From Glandiceps talaboti (lineage: Eukaryota > Hemichordata > Enteropneusta > Spengelidae), in assembly GCF_964340395.1 (NCBI RefSeq), contig NC_135570.1, forward strand, positions 15,605,322-15,635,321: a stretch of 30,000 nt of DNA, written 5' to 3'. Position 1 is the stretch's first letter. Each line of letters starts with the position of its first letter. Made by a program: the position numbers and the translations under genes. The notes under the pieces were generated by a model. The model was not told the origin of the DNA. It saw only the letters and a list, made by a program, of their open reading frames with translations, and searched no databases. This document shows, piece by piece, positions 1-12,070 of the stretch.

Positions 1-2233
1 CACACTGTGTCATGGCTTTAAAAGATAACATATCATTTCAATATTTCACAAGTATTCCATCTTTTTTATTGACACTTTGTTTGTAAAACACCTTTCTATG
101 AAAGTGTATGGTAGTGAATATTGTACATTGTGATGATAACCTACGAAAAATCCACTGCAAATGTTCAAATGGCGTGTTCTAACATACAACTTAAATATGC
201 CAGCAGACGTAGAATATAGCTTTTACAAACGATATTTTTTGTATACTATTTTAATAGGATTGCCAAATGTTGACAGAGATGTATGGTACATAACCCCAGT
301 ATTATTATGCCACCAGTATTATACACAGTTTAGATGTTTTATTCATCAAACAACTTTACCTTGTTTTCCTCCTTGTAAAAGGATGTGAAAAAATATATAC
401 TAAGTCCTTGTTTGCAGCCCAATAAATTGTCAAAAATTGAAATAATTTATTGTACGTACAATAACAAATAAAAAAATTCCAAGCGTTTTTAAGCATTTGG
501 CAATTTATTGAGTTACAAACATGGACTTGGTATTAAGTTGTTTCACATTTGTTTTTCAAGTTGGAAAACATAGAAGAGTTGTTTTTATAAAAGGTCTAAA
601 ATAATTAAATACCCATTTGTCATCGCTATGGCCACTTTAACAGCCAATGTTTATAGTTAATCTGTAAGGAACAACATTCGTGCAACGCCACAACATACAT
701 ACCACTCACTGGTTTAGAAGCCTAATGGGGCTGAACAACGTGACGTATCTTACACTAGTTTATAGTGTAAATTTGCAATAACTCTATTGCCTACTGAGTT
801 GCATGTATATGCAGTGTACGAATACATACCCATGCATATGCGTAATTGTAAACTGAATGAATTACAGGACTGGGGTATGTTAGATTAGTTTAACATTTCC
901 CGACATTTTTCCGATCATTCTCCGATGACATTTGGTAATTTTTCCAACATATAGCGGATTTATTTATCAATTGACTACCTTGGCCATATAATCTCAAAAG
1001 TGTCAATGGTAAGAATGTTGGTATGTAGGTATAGCTAAGTTGAAGGTTTGATTTGTCACGTTTTAAAAAACAAACAGGTTAAAGATTCGCACGCATCTAA
1101 TCCTGATCGAAAACCAAACTCATGATTCGTGACAATTGGCGTAAATAAAATAACTTTGACAGATGTCAATTTGTGTATGTAAATGTTGGTAGGGGCAATG
1201 GTATTTCAGTATAAACCATACACAAACTAGGAGTGCAAAATCAGGTCGAAATTTCAGATGTTTCCAAAGCTCGCCAGAAAAAATCAGTAATTCAACCGAT
1301 GACTTCAAAAAATCTATTTCAGTAGCATGGGAAAAGAAATGTCATTTGAGCATTTCACTTTTACGGTATCGTAAATTCTAGATTGTGGTGTAAACTATGA
1401 TGAAATTCAATATCTGATCAATATGTTGTGTGCTCAGCTTGATGATATTAAAGCCTGGTGTGGGTATCAACTAAATTGTACTGCCATGTAACTTCCAGCA
1501 TTCTAATTAATAAACCCTAAAAAAATTGAAGAAAACAACATTGCATATAGCAAGAAGTATCGGGGTTTCACTGGAATTATCAATTTAGTGCTAAAATCAT
1601 GACTGACTGGCAAGAACCCGCTATTTCGTGATTTCACTCGGAGACTCCACACAAGTTGCAGCATGAGTCCTGAATGACCATGTTCAGCCCACTGTAAAAT
1701 CAGCAAAATCATCATTACCTCAATTCCAAACAACACTTCAATTACAACAATTTATGAATAAATCGATCTTTCATGTGAAATTGAAAGAAACCAATCGAGC
1801 TTCTCTGAATACCAAACGTGAAAACTTTTCTTACACACACACATTATAGTGTAGGCCATAACATTACCAGTGATGTGGTGTATTGAAAGTACCAAAGCTT
1901 CAGTAAAATAGCTGACACCGAGTCTCAAGAAACTTTTTATGATACTTGATATTTCACGAAAATCCACACAAGCAAGATTTAAATCACTTTCTGTTCCTAA
2001 AATATTTCCTGCCAGTTCATAATGTGGATATCGTATTTCAAATTCTTGCAAAACAGTGTATATTTTCCTGCTTTAATATCATGCTAATTAAAATCGGGTT
2101 CTTTGATTGGTTGTTGCTAAGTTTATTTCCAAAACCTTTGTATTGTAGCCAATTCAGCCACGACATCTGCACTGGGGCGTCTGTTAAAGATGACAATCCC
2201 TACATGAAATAAAGACATGGTGTACAAGACCAT
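1..2233. other. No gene or clear element recognised
   Basis: AT-rich sequence with only short reading frames lacking domain-like composition. No splice-bounded exon, tRNA or long repeat was recognised. It may be intergenic or lie inside the first intron of the synaptotagmin gene. Confidence 0.5.
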
Positions 2234-2517
2234 TTCATGATTTGACATCATTAACATACAGATCCTTGCGATTTCAGCGAAATATCAAGTTGAATAATAT
2301 ATTTATAGTTCCACAATGAATATTCATGAGATGTGATTTGCACTAAAGGGAATAGGCACTTAGGAGTATTGAATATTCATTGTGCAACCATGAATATATT
2401 ATTTCTGCTGACTCCCATGATGCAATGGTCCATAGCAAAGACACCCTATAAGGGCACAATATCACATTGATGTTTCTCTGAAATCGCAAGTAATTGTACG
2501 TGATGTCAAATCATGAA
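2234..2517. mobile_element. Foldback MITE-like element with about 55-bp inverted ends
   Basis: The left arm (2234-2291) and right arm (about 2461-2517) are reverse complements of one another: TTCATGATTTGACATCA at the left end pairs with TGATGTCAAATCATGAA at the right, and inside both arms the block TTGCGATTTCAG pairs with CTGAAATCGCAAG. The central part is AT-rich with several TGAATATTCAT-like palindromes. There is no coding capacity. A related, rearranged copy lies at about 22095-22335, and similarity there continues past the right arm into AGAACCCACA and TACCTTTATTTCCTGG, so the true right boundary may be near 2558. Confidence 0.7.
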
Positions 2518-3291
2518 CTAACTCTGAAGAACCCACAGTACCTTTATTTCCTGGATTGGCGTGCACCTATATGGTGCAGTGGTTTACGCCGATGACACCA
2601 ACAATGATAACCATGTGCTTGTGTCCGATAGCACTTTATGATGTAGCTTTTATTTGCAATGAATAATATGTAGAATGTTTAGATTTTTGGCGATTTAGGA
2701 ATATCGTAAGAAGGAAGGTTTTTAATATCATGATGTCATATAATGCTTTCTGGTGTAGTTTCAATTTCAGTGAGTATTTTGTATTTTCAATAATTTTTAT
2801 TTTAACTCGTAATTCAAATTTCATAATTATGCATCGATACATACTTTGACAATAATAACATGTGCATGTTAAATTGATTCTTAATAATACACACTTCCAA
2901 TTTCATATAATTTGGAATATACATTGAAGTATATACAAATAACAATGCTTACAGGTGTTATTCAGTTTACATGCGGTAATTGACAGTATCTATTAAATAT
3001 TTGACCCTTATTGTTGGTGCAGGTGATGCAAATTATTATTATTAATAAGTAGATTACAGCCGACATAACCCTGTCAACGATATTGTTTTGAAAGACTCTG
3101 TCTAAACTATCGACAATTGTACTAAGCGGAGGGGGCTTGATATAAGTCACTCGTTGTTACATATCAGAATCTGTAAACACTTTAATAAGATAAGCAATTT
3201 AAGTGTAAATAAATTAGCTGATTTTGGCTTTTCCATCAAAGTCTAATCAAATTTTAATAACTAGTGATAAAATCAAACATATATCATAGAT

Positions 3292-3320
3292 ATTTTTATT
3301 TATTTATTTATTTATTTATT
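3292..3320. repeat. TTTA microsatellite
   Basis: About seven copies of TTTA/TATT in a row. Confidence 0.95.
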
Positions 3321-3454
3321 GGAACTTTAATCTTTATCTGGTTCATATTTAATCTTTATCTGGTACATGTTTTTGTCGAATAACAAGTAAATCTCTTCGG
3401 TTGATACATGGTTGATACATTGATATTAAGGTGGGTCCTGTTTGAATGTACTGT

Positions 3455-3498
3455 TATCATCATCATCTTCATCATCATCATCATCATCATCATCATCG

Positions 3499-3533
<35 letters not shown>

Positions 3534-3570
3534 TTCTTCTTCTTCATCATTGTCGTTGTCGTTGTCGTCA
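3455..3570. repeat. ATC/TCA trinucleotide repeat grading into TCT and TGTCGT
   Basis: Long, slightly interrupted TCA repeat, followed by TCTTCT and then GTCGTT units. Open frames on both strands here encode only homopolymeric Ile or Met runs and are not genes. Confidence 0.95.
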
Positions 3571-4400
3571 AGAGTTCGTTTTACGAGTTTATGTCGATGA
3601 ATAGAGTACAGCTATTTATAATGTTTTGAGTCATTTTATTGTGGTCAAAGTACGATGTAATCAAAATACGATGGGTGCCCATTGAGCAGAACGGTCAATA
3701 CTGTAAGCGCTCAGAAATATCAGATATATGTATCGTTTGCATTGACTGTAGCTACAGTAATCTTCCCGCTTTCGCTGAAAAGTGCTCCAGGAGAATGTCC
3801 CACGGTCTCCGCAAGGAGGCCCGGTGGTTTTACGACATTTGAATTTGTGGTGATCTTATTAAATACATGTGTGATATCTGGTTTATCAGTCATTTACTAT
3901 TCGACAAGAAACACATATTAATGGAAGACAATGTGATAATAGTAAATTTGCGACCTATAATTGTGTTATGTGTCGATGGGCGGGCAATTATGTTTGAACT
4001 TCTTTAATACCTAGGCACATGTATTGTGTTTCATCATGTCGCTATTGACCCATTACGTTTTGTGTATAGCAACATCTGTACATTCACTCCTGTAAAGTGC
4101 CTTTTGTTGTAAATGGGTATGCTAGGGAGCTCATTGCTTCCTTAACATCGCAACAAACAGCACAGAGTGCTTTGTATTTTCAAGATTCTATTGAAGTCAT
4201 CAATCGTGCGATGCTATCATCGACAGTGCTTCATCTGTGGACCATATCAACATTAGGGTGTATAACTGTTGTTCTGACAAATTTCCTATGTCGTTTCATT
4301 AATCATAAGAGATAGTCTACAAATGGGAGTGAGACTATGACGCTTCTTTCGGGTTCAGTGAGCGGGAAACAGCAAATAACAAAAGGTAGGTTGTAATCAC

Positions 4401-4490
4401 AACTGTACATAGTAGGCTATGAGTGGATGGTGATAGGGTTACAACAAACTGTACATAGCAGGTTATGAGTGGATGGTGATGAGTTTACAA
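4401..4490. repeat. Two-copy 46-bp tandem duplication
   Basis: AACTGTACATAG at 4401 recurs at 4447, and the following GAGTGGATGGTGAT is identical in both copies. The two copies differ at a few positions. Confidence 0.9.
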
Positions 4491-5049
4491 AATAAATGGA
4501 CATTTTTCTTCTCACTTGTAGAATCCTTTATCTCTTGTATTCTATTCACTAATAGCATATATTGACATTATATTAAACCTTGTCTGATTAACATTATTAT
4601 TCAAACTCATTCATAAAATACAGAATGTAATATTATAATGTTTATTATTATTATAGTTACATCTACTTAACCCTTTGCCAATAATACGTACTATGCCTTC
4701 TACAACAAAATACTTGTAGATTTTAATAATAACTTTATTAACATTGCCAAAATAACTTGTATGGTATGATTTAATTGTCCCATTCAATATGAATAACATA
4801 AATACTGACATTGAAAACAAATCATGTTGCTATCGGCAACACGTATGTCCAAGGGTAGATGAAATATTTATCATATTAACCGTACACAAGCATTGTGGTA
4901 CACATATCTGGATTAAGGTGCTACTGTAGAATACTAGAATGTTACATCACTTTACACCCCTTTGTTTCACGAGTGCATTATATGGTATATATCGACATTG
5001 TGTATAACATTACACTTGTCTGATGTAATATCAAGATATTGCATTGGTC

Positions 5050-5233
<184 letters not shown>

Positions 5234-5649
5234 TAGTTTTACTCATTATGCCTCACACTTAGTTTTTTACTTTGAGTTTTTATTTGTCATTTCTGAACTT
5301 TTTTGTTCTTGTGTGTTTTGCACTCATAACTGATTTGCAAAGTTTAATACAAACCACGGAACAATAAAAAGGTTAAAAACAAATAATGAAAGCTCCAATA
5401 TAAAACGAGTGCTCTAATTATTCCACCTAGTTTCAATCCGTTCAACTGTAATCCAAAAGTATATTTCAATGTTTACACCATGCGTACACCAGAGCTACAA
5501 AGGATATTTGCTGATTCGAGGTCGAAAACATAACTTCACCAAGGTTAGAGTCAAACATGAATTATCTTGTTAATCATACGATGGCTGCGTATCCAACAGT
5601 CATATCATAATTATAATATTAAATAATATACATTAATACATGGCTTTAT

Positions 5650-5697
5650 GACCAAATGTGACCAAATGTGACCAAATATGACCAAATGTGACCAAAA
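5650..5697. repeat. 10-bp tandem repeat (GACCAAATGT)
   Basis: Five tandem copies of GACCAAATGT. The third has ATAT in place of TGT and the last is degenerate. Confidence 0.95.
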
Positions 5698-5924
5698 TAA
5701 AAGTCAGATTGCTTAAGTTCACAAATCAGTGAAATAAACATGTGAGAAAGTTGATCAATAAAACAATTGCAAGTCCTAAAGTCGTAAAAGTCTAATGAAA
5801 TACAAAGTACAATGATTTAAGATACACTTCAGTTTCGAGGAATAATGAAAGACAGGTACACAAAAAGTAAATGACACGAACTAAACAAGGATACATAAAC
5901 AATACAGACAAACAAATACGTAAG

Positions 5925-6156
5925 CACAACACAACACAACACAACACAACACGACACGACACGACACAACACAACACAACACAACACAACAGCACAGCAC
6001 AACACAACACAACACAACACAACAGCACAACACAACACAACAACACAGCACAGCACAGCACAGCACAGCACAACACAACACAACACAACACAACACAACA
6101 CAGCACAGCACAGCACAACACAACACAACACAACACAACACAACACAACATAACAT
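5925..6156. repeat. ACAAC/AGCAC pentanucleotide satellite
   Basis: Roughly 230 bases of 5-bp units, mainly ACAAC with interspersed blocks of AGCAC and ACGAC. Because the unit is 5 bp, the repeat is open in several frames on both strands, producing false Cys/Val/Leu and Thr/Gln/His proteins. A second, independent array of the same family is at 21031-21156. Confidence 0.97.
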
Positions 6157-6458
6157 AAACAAACAAAACGTCAATACACTAAAATACATTTTACACAACC
6201 AGTGTAATGCTATATACACAACAGGACTGTTTTCTCTTCGTTTTGTCCTACACTCAATGTACACTTGAAAGTGACTTTTCCATTAGAACATCATGTAGGA
6301 TACTTGTGATGATTCAGTGATGGAACTAGGTGGTGAAGTCTGTGATTGTCCTTTGCTATCAACAATGCAAACATCTCAGTTTACAAACATTGCTACGCCT
6401 ATTCTCAAGCGTGTCAATGTTTACTAACTTAAGAGCCTGGCTGTATGAATGAATGAAA

Positions 6459-6551
6459 TGGGTAGATTATACCGAGTGTCCTCTTTTGTACACTCTCCAA
6501 TGTCGACCGCAGTTTGTTTGAGAGCCGTCCTTGCCAAATAATATAAAATGA
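6459..6551 (-). mobile_element. LINE reverse-transcriptase relic (C-terminal RT motif)
   Basis: Minus-strand translation gives SFYIIWQ, then LSNKLRSTLESVQKRTLGII and YP. This matches the conserved C-terminal part of non-LTR reverse transcriptases of the CR1/jockey type, where a VWH-like motif is followed by L-LE-VQKRALRIIYP. The part upstream of IIW is not readable in the same frame and no longer RT context survives, so it is a short, frameshifted fragment. It is inside a 76-codon open frame (6429-6659), most of which is not RT-like. Confidence 0.55.
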
Positions 6552-6842
6552 TGTCCTAACTTTTCCTTTGTATTGATAACTGAAGAAGTAAATCAAGAGA
6601 AGGTTACACCAGACAGAATGTGTGAACGGTACATATTTTAAAACAAGTAGCATGGACATGCATTACAAATACTCTGATTGGGATTATGGGTATATGTGGT
6701 GTCTGGTTCTTCTTTATCCAAGTTTACTAATCTACCTGGACACCATCCCTCAAGTCAGCAAATCCTGGTCTGTTTACCCATTGTTTTGTTAATGAAGTGA
6801 CATAGAATGTCCATTAGTAAAAACCCTGGCTACCAATCAGAG

Positions 6843-6920
6843 TGGGTCGATAGGGATAACTCAGTGGTCAGTGAAATCACAGTCTTTTGAGATGCAGAGG
6901 CAATTTCGGTCCTTGTGGAC
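6843..6920 (+). repeat. tRNA-like head, probable SINE or tRNA pseudogene
   Basis: ATAACTCAGTGG at 6856-6867 is close to a tRNA A box (TAGCTCAGTGG), and AATTTCGGTCC at 6902-6912 is a degenerate B box at a plausible distance. Between them AGTCTTTTGAGATGCAGAGG looks like a worn anticodon arm. There is no intact acceptor stem, so it is not a functional tRNA. It could be the RNA polymerase III head of a decayed SINE; the tail was not delimited. Confidence 0.4.
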
Positions 6921-8480
6921 GAAATTTGTAATTTTTTAGAAATTTAAGTTATACAAGTTTAGAGGTTATTAGGATTCGATATTCCTGACCAGTCTGTTCC
7001 CGAAATCGTGGAGAAGCAATACTAGATTTACTATCTCTACAAATGATATTCATAATACATGTAAAGGACAAGTGAACGTAAGCTAACCACATGTTTTCAT
7101 CAAAGACAAAAAACGGAATGGAAAAACTGATGGAAATATATGTTCCTTAAGTGCCACGTGTTTAAAATGAATCGGGCAATCACTGGTCTGTTGCTCGCAG
7201 TGACTTTTTTTTTGGTTTGGTCACTAATTCACAGGTGTGGTTCATATCTATTCAGAATCATAATATCTTTGCAATACTTTCAGTAGAGTGAGGGTTCACC
7301 TCTTGAGTGGGTTTTTCAGCTACTTTTAACTTTAAATTGCCGTGAAAATGCATCTTTTAATAACAATTTTTAAACTACAGACGGGCTGCAGTGTAAATAT
7401 TACACCATCGGAGCTCTCACAATAGTCATTCTTACCTGGGAGACATAATTCATCACTACAAAAGTTTAGAGTGTAAACATCGTGTATAGCCTCACAGTCC
7501 TGTCGGTTTTACAGATGAATTGTTTTCCCACTCACTTCATGATGATAACATGTATCATGCCGAGTCACAATAACATGCCAAACACCATATTCTCTGATAT
7601 GTTTATCACGTGACCTTGTTTGGGTTTTGTTGACATGGGAAAGTACTCAAACAGATCTATAGTGAATTTAAGGTTATGGAGCAACATAGTATCAGATACA
7701 CATTTGATGAAATTCGCTGTGTGTTTGCGTCGATATCTCATAGTATACGTTGTCTCCAATGCTGTCAATACATGTTAGGGAGATATTAATCTCATAAGGA
7801 TAGCAAGCTTATTTGACAATCTACGGCAATCCCTTTCATTGACTTTTACCCCGATGATGTGGTGCTATCTCAAAACGTTATTCATTGAGCTTTGAGAAAT
7901 ATCTCCTTAACTTTATGTATCCGTGTTCCTTCTTCTGAAATACTAGGCCTACATTATTTGTACAGATCAATGAACAAATCATGTCTAACAGATTCAGTGA
8001 ACAAATCATGTCTAGTCACCGATATCGCTACTATACATTGCTGCGATCACATGACAAGAAATCGGAATGCACACACAGATGTATATCCGGAGATGTGTGT
8101 ACACGTTCTGTAACTGGGGTTGTAAATTTTGTCAGATTTCATAACTGTAAAAGTCTATATGTATACACAGACACGTGGCTGGACTGTTGACACAGGTATG
8201 TATACTGGTGTGTAAATTCTGAAGTATCTCACAAACGGGTTTTAAGTGTATCTACAAAATGGCATTAAGATAATACCAAAACTGCGATACACCTGTGTAC
8301 ACATCCATGTATAATTATGTACACATAGGTACTTTAGCATTTAGAAAATACAGGCTCTGTGAAATGGTTGTGTGCGCATCAATGAATTAGCAGTATAGCC
8401 ACAGTAATGTATACAGTAACGTAGCAATATCTCTGTTAAACCCCCGTTGCCGTCTTTGCTGACACTGACATGAACTACGA
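6921..8480. other. No gene recognised
   Basis: Only short open frames without domain character. Contains a minor 27-bp-spaced repeat of TGAACAAATCATGTCTA at 7971 and 7998. Confidence 0.5.
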
Positions 8481-8566
8481 ACATATTATAGGGTCTGCAT
8501 ATGATATGTTCCCGGGGCAAAATTTATTTGATTTGTACTCGTCCCTCGGCATCGACAGACTTTTCA

Positions 8567-8574
8567 TGACGTCA
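8567..8574 (+). promoter_or_regulatory. Consensus cAMP response element (TGACGTCA)
   Basis: A perfect palindromic CRE in a locally CpG-richer stretch (about 8505-8690, with CCCGGGG, CTCGTCGAGG and several other CpGs), 3.3 kb upstream of the transmembrane exon. CREB/ATF factors bind this octamer in animals. Function here is unproven: a random 8-mer would be expected roughly once in this amount of sequence, counted by length alone, though its CpG makes it rarer. Confidence 0.3.
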
Positions 8575-9429
8575 CATTGACGCAATGAGCTAGCAGTGGA
8601 GCATTCGGAAAAACATATTCATTTGAAAACAACAGTTTTGTTTGCTCGTCGAGGAGATCGAATTTGCACACCTGTTTGTGGATCGTGATGGCAAATACTC
8701 GTTTGATTTCAAGAAGGACCTAACACTCTAGTTTGACATTTATCTTCAACAAATTACGTGTGTGAATGCGTCTATTTGTCATTTGCAAGGTCAGTGTGTA
8801 AGATGTACATTCATCAGAAGCAAACTGTGAAATTTATGTTGCTACTAATAGCCATGTTCATCCAATTTCATCAATAGTTTGTAGGCGCTCAGATTCTTTA
8901 TTTCATTTGACCCGCAAGTGAAATTCCTCATTTGATTTTCGAACCAATTTTCAGTTACTTATTTTCACAAATGTCGTCGAAATGAGTAACCAGCGATCGC
9001 AATATACATATTTCGTGAAAAGGAATAGAGAGAGTAGCATTGCTGTACAACTTGTCACTTTATTGTGTGTTTAATAGATCAACATTTGAATAATTTATCA
9101 TCCAACAATAGCAAAATCTACTTCTAATTCTGGATTTGGTTTCTCTTTTGATTGAATGTTCAACGTTCACTATATCTAGGCATGTACTGTTTTCATTTCA
9201 TCTGATTAGCATTTAGTTGGCTGTGAACAAATTATTAATTCTTTATGCAGACCACTTATCATCGTTATTTTCAACTATTACGTCAGCAATGCAGATTACG
9301 CTACCTGAGAATGAATGAAAACAATGAGTTTTATTCTATATTATAGGCCACCGGCCTTTACTTAGAAAACAACAAGTATACAGCGGCTTACATTATTCTT
9401 AATTAAAAGTGAAATAAATGAAGCAATTA

Positions 9430-9431
<2 letters not shown>

Positions 9432-9527
<96 letters not shown>

Positions 9528-9598
9528 ATATATATATAATTATATATATATATAATTTTTTTTAAATACATACATACATACATACATACATACATACA

Positions 9599-9629
<31 letters not shown>
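9432..9629. repeat. Compound TA then CATA microsatellite
   Basis: About 120 bases of TA repeats with a few imperfections, a short T run, then about 65 bases of CATA units. Confidence 0.97.
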
Positions 9630-10640
9630 GAGAATATGTTTGTCATCAAATGGTATGGAATATACTTCCTTGGTAGTTCCCACCTCTCATAAGTGTGTAA
9701 TCATCACCTCCATAGCAAAAAATAAAAAGACGTTCAATAAATTCAGTTTTGGCCAAGGCATAAGAAAAGAGCAACGTCACCTCACTGACAAAGATAGTTG
9801 CAATAAATCCATAGCAAGTGACAAACTAACATACCTGGAACCGGTTATCACGACACACATGTTCCCCAATAATGCATCTCAATGCCTTCAAATTGACACT
9901 AATGTCTAGCTGCTAGCTTTAGATAACACGTCACACAGAATTAAGGAGTGTCCATTTCCCTACTGACAGTAAATTGAACATTTTCATAGACACGAGCGAT
10001 GGGCTTGCTGCTCATTTCGCCTTCAAGATGGCTCCCTTATGTTGCATGTTTATGGAGTAAATCTTGACAAGATAGTCCAATAAATCATGATATCTCAACT
10101 CTTTTCGATGAATACATGTGCGTTGAAATTATCCACATTTTTGAAGGAAAATAAGATGTGTTAATACGGTCTTAATTTTCAACTTATACAGTCATTTGTA
10201 ATACTATGAGTATTATACGGTTTCAAGTTTTGACATGTATATGACAGCATTACATTCCCATTTTCCAGATTGTTTCCAGTTAAAATTACCAATTATTCAT
10301 TCCTTATATATTATATGGTGGTGTCTGATTGGGATTCTAGTATTGTGACTTCCAGCTAGTGAGCCGGAGTACGGACATAACTTCTCTTTGCATTAGTGAA
10401 ATTATATCACAGAGTCATCGATACTTCGGACTTGTATATCTTTCCATATTCCCGCGCCAAATTGTCCAGCGTTACCTTTATTCTAGACTAAAATGAAACT
10501 CTTTTCTTGTAAAATTGACGTGTCTCTAAAAGACAATATGCACAGAAACATGTACAATGTTGACACTGCGTTCTTTTGTCTCGCGTTCCAAGATGCTAAT
10601 TTATGTACAAAATATTATCAACTCAGGACGCTCATTCATT
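9630..10640. other. No gene recognised
   Basis: Non-repetitive sequence. A 93-codon open frame runs out of the CATA repeat (9628-9909), but has no recognisable domain and no flanking splice logic that joins the synaptotagmin exons. Confidence 0.45.
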
Positions 10641-10648
10641 ATTTAAGT

Positions 10649-10704
<56 letters not shown>

Positions 10705-10705
10705 G
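10649..10705. repeat. TTG trinucleotide repeat
   Basis: Nineteen nearly perfect TTG units, giving spurious poly-Leu and poly-Val frames. Confidence 0.97.
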
Positions 10706-11024
10706 GGAGTTTTAGTACGACATCTAGAATAAAGGTAGTACTAGGTAAAGACACCACACGTCAACGTTTCAGCAAGTGCACTCTGAATTACACAATATAT
10801 AATTTAAGAACTCAGTCTGGCTCTTCATATGAATGATGGTTAACATTTAATAAATCTCATCAGTTGTTGACATTACTACATGAATCCAGGTATGTTTACT
10901 TGGGGGTGGTGTAAGGTGGGTTTCTCTGAAACGGTGTCTGAGCAACTTCATCGCATTGTATTTAAAACGGACAAACAAACAAACATACCTACATCGCAGT
11001 GTTTTAAAAAAGCATAATACATAC

Positions 11025-11053
11025 ATGTCATGTCATGTCATGTCATGTCATGT
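11025..11053. repeat. ATGTC pentanucleotide repeat
   Basis: Six tandem ATGTC units (29 bases), ending in TGTGTG. Confidence 0.95.
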
Positions 11054-11877
11054 GTGTAAACAATGAATACATCATTTCGTAAATATGTTGACTTGTTAGG
11101 AATAACGAGGCGTGTGTCTGTTCAGATTCTTTAATGAATGTGTTTTTAAAATGATAATGACAATCAGTGTCGACTTGTCGACTTGATAATCACAGAGTGG
11201 TTCGTTCGACAATGCTGGGGAAATAGACACTCGAGGGGAGACTTCATCCGTGGCTTCAAGGCAATTTGAATTTGAATTCCCTTATATATTACTTTGAATA
11301 TGCATCTCCAGTATGGTTTTCATGTGAACTTATACCCTGGTATGTCGGGGTACAATTAGAGAGTAAATCAACATGTGCTTTCTTTAAGCACTCGACAAAA
11401 TGATTCCAAAATCATCCCGGTAGATAGTTGACGTACTTGGATAATTGCAAATGAAAGACCCCCCTCCACCCATCAATCATACACTCCTTATTGTACACAT
11501 ACATACTATGGCTGCAAATAATATGCACTCATATGTACATACTTTTATGTTGTGATATTTACTGTATAGAGTGTTTACCTCTAGGACAACGATATCAATG
11601 ACAAGGTTCAAAAGGTAGAAAAGCAAAACAATCCTATAAAATGTATTTAAATGGTGTCAAAATTAATCGGAGCTACCTTTTTGAAGAGCAACACTGAATT
11701 ATCATGATAAACGTCGGGGAAATTATTGTTAGTGTAATAATGATATATGTTTTTTGTATTTTTCAACATTCTTTATAACAATGAACTTGTTGTTTGTTAC
11801 TTTCCTTCAACAGCTTTAGCAGAGTCGGTTTTGAATTCTAAAGTAGTTAATTATTTGTGACTTTTAATTTGTTTCAG

Positions 11878-12070
11878 TTCCTATAGCCGGTATAGCCGCT
11901 GCCGTCATTTGTGGACTGCTACTCTTGCTGGTCATTGCTTTCCTACTCTATAAAGTATATCGAAGAAAATGTAGCAGTCAGTCCAAATACGAGAGAATTG
12001 GCAAGGACTCTAAATTATCACCACCTATGCTAAAAATTGAAGGCAAAGGAATGACACCACCCACGCTAGA
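11878..12070 (+). CDS. SYT15: SYT15-like exon: transmembrane helix and juxtamembrane region
   Basis: The exon enters with two bases completing a codon and ends with the first two bases of the next. A GTTTCAG acceptor precedes it and GTAAGT follows. It encodes about 64 residues. Roughly residues 2-25 form one uninterrupted hydrophobic helix (IAGIAAAVICGLLLLL then VIAFLLY), followed by positive charges KVYRRKC, so the C-terminal side should face the cytosol. The Cys inside the helix and the Cys right after RRK are the kind of juxtamembrane cysteines that are palmitoylated in synaptotagmins; that role is inferred. The rest is polar and Pro-rich (SKLSPPML, MTPPTLE). SYT15 proteins have a very short lumenal N-terminus before the helix, so the missing start exon may encode only a few residues. 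In the frame beginning with the first exon base there is a stop within three codons, which fixes the phase. Confidence 0.88.

Noticed and set aside
3356-3629. Poly-Met and poly-Ile frames
   Set aside because: Produced by the ATC/TCA trinucleotide repeat.
5792-6264. Cys/Val/Leu-rich and Thr/Gln/His-rich frames over 100 codons
   Set aside because: They read the ACAAC pentanucleotide satellite; all frames and strands are equally open.
8766-8789. ATG CGT CTA TTT GTC ATT TGC AAG followed by GTCAGT, as the missing start exon
   Set aside because: It ends in phase 0, and joining it to 11878 hits TAG within three codons; the compatible frame has no ATG.
9628-9909. 93-codon frame after the CATA repeat as a possible first exon
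   Set aside because: It ends in a stop without a donor giving the one-base phase needed to join 11878, and has no signal or domain.
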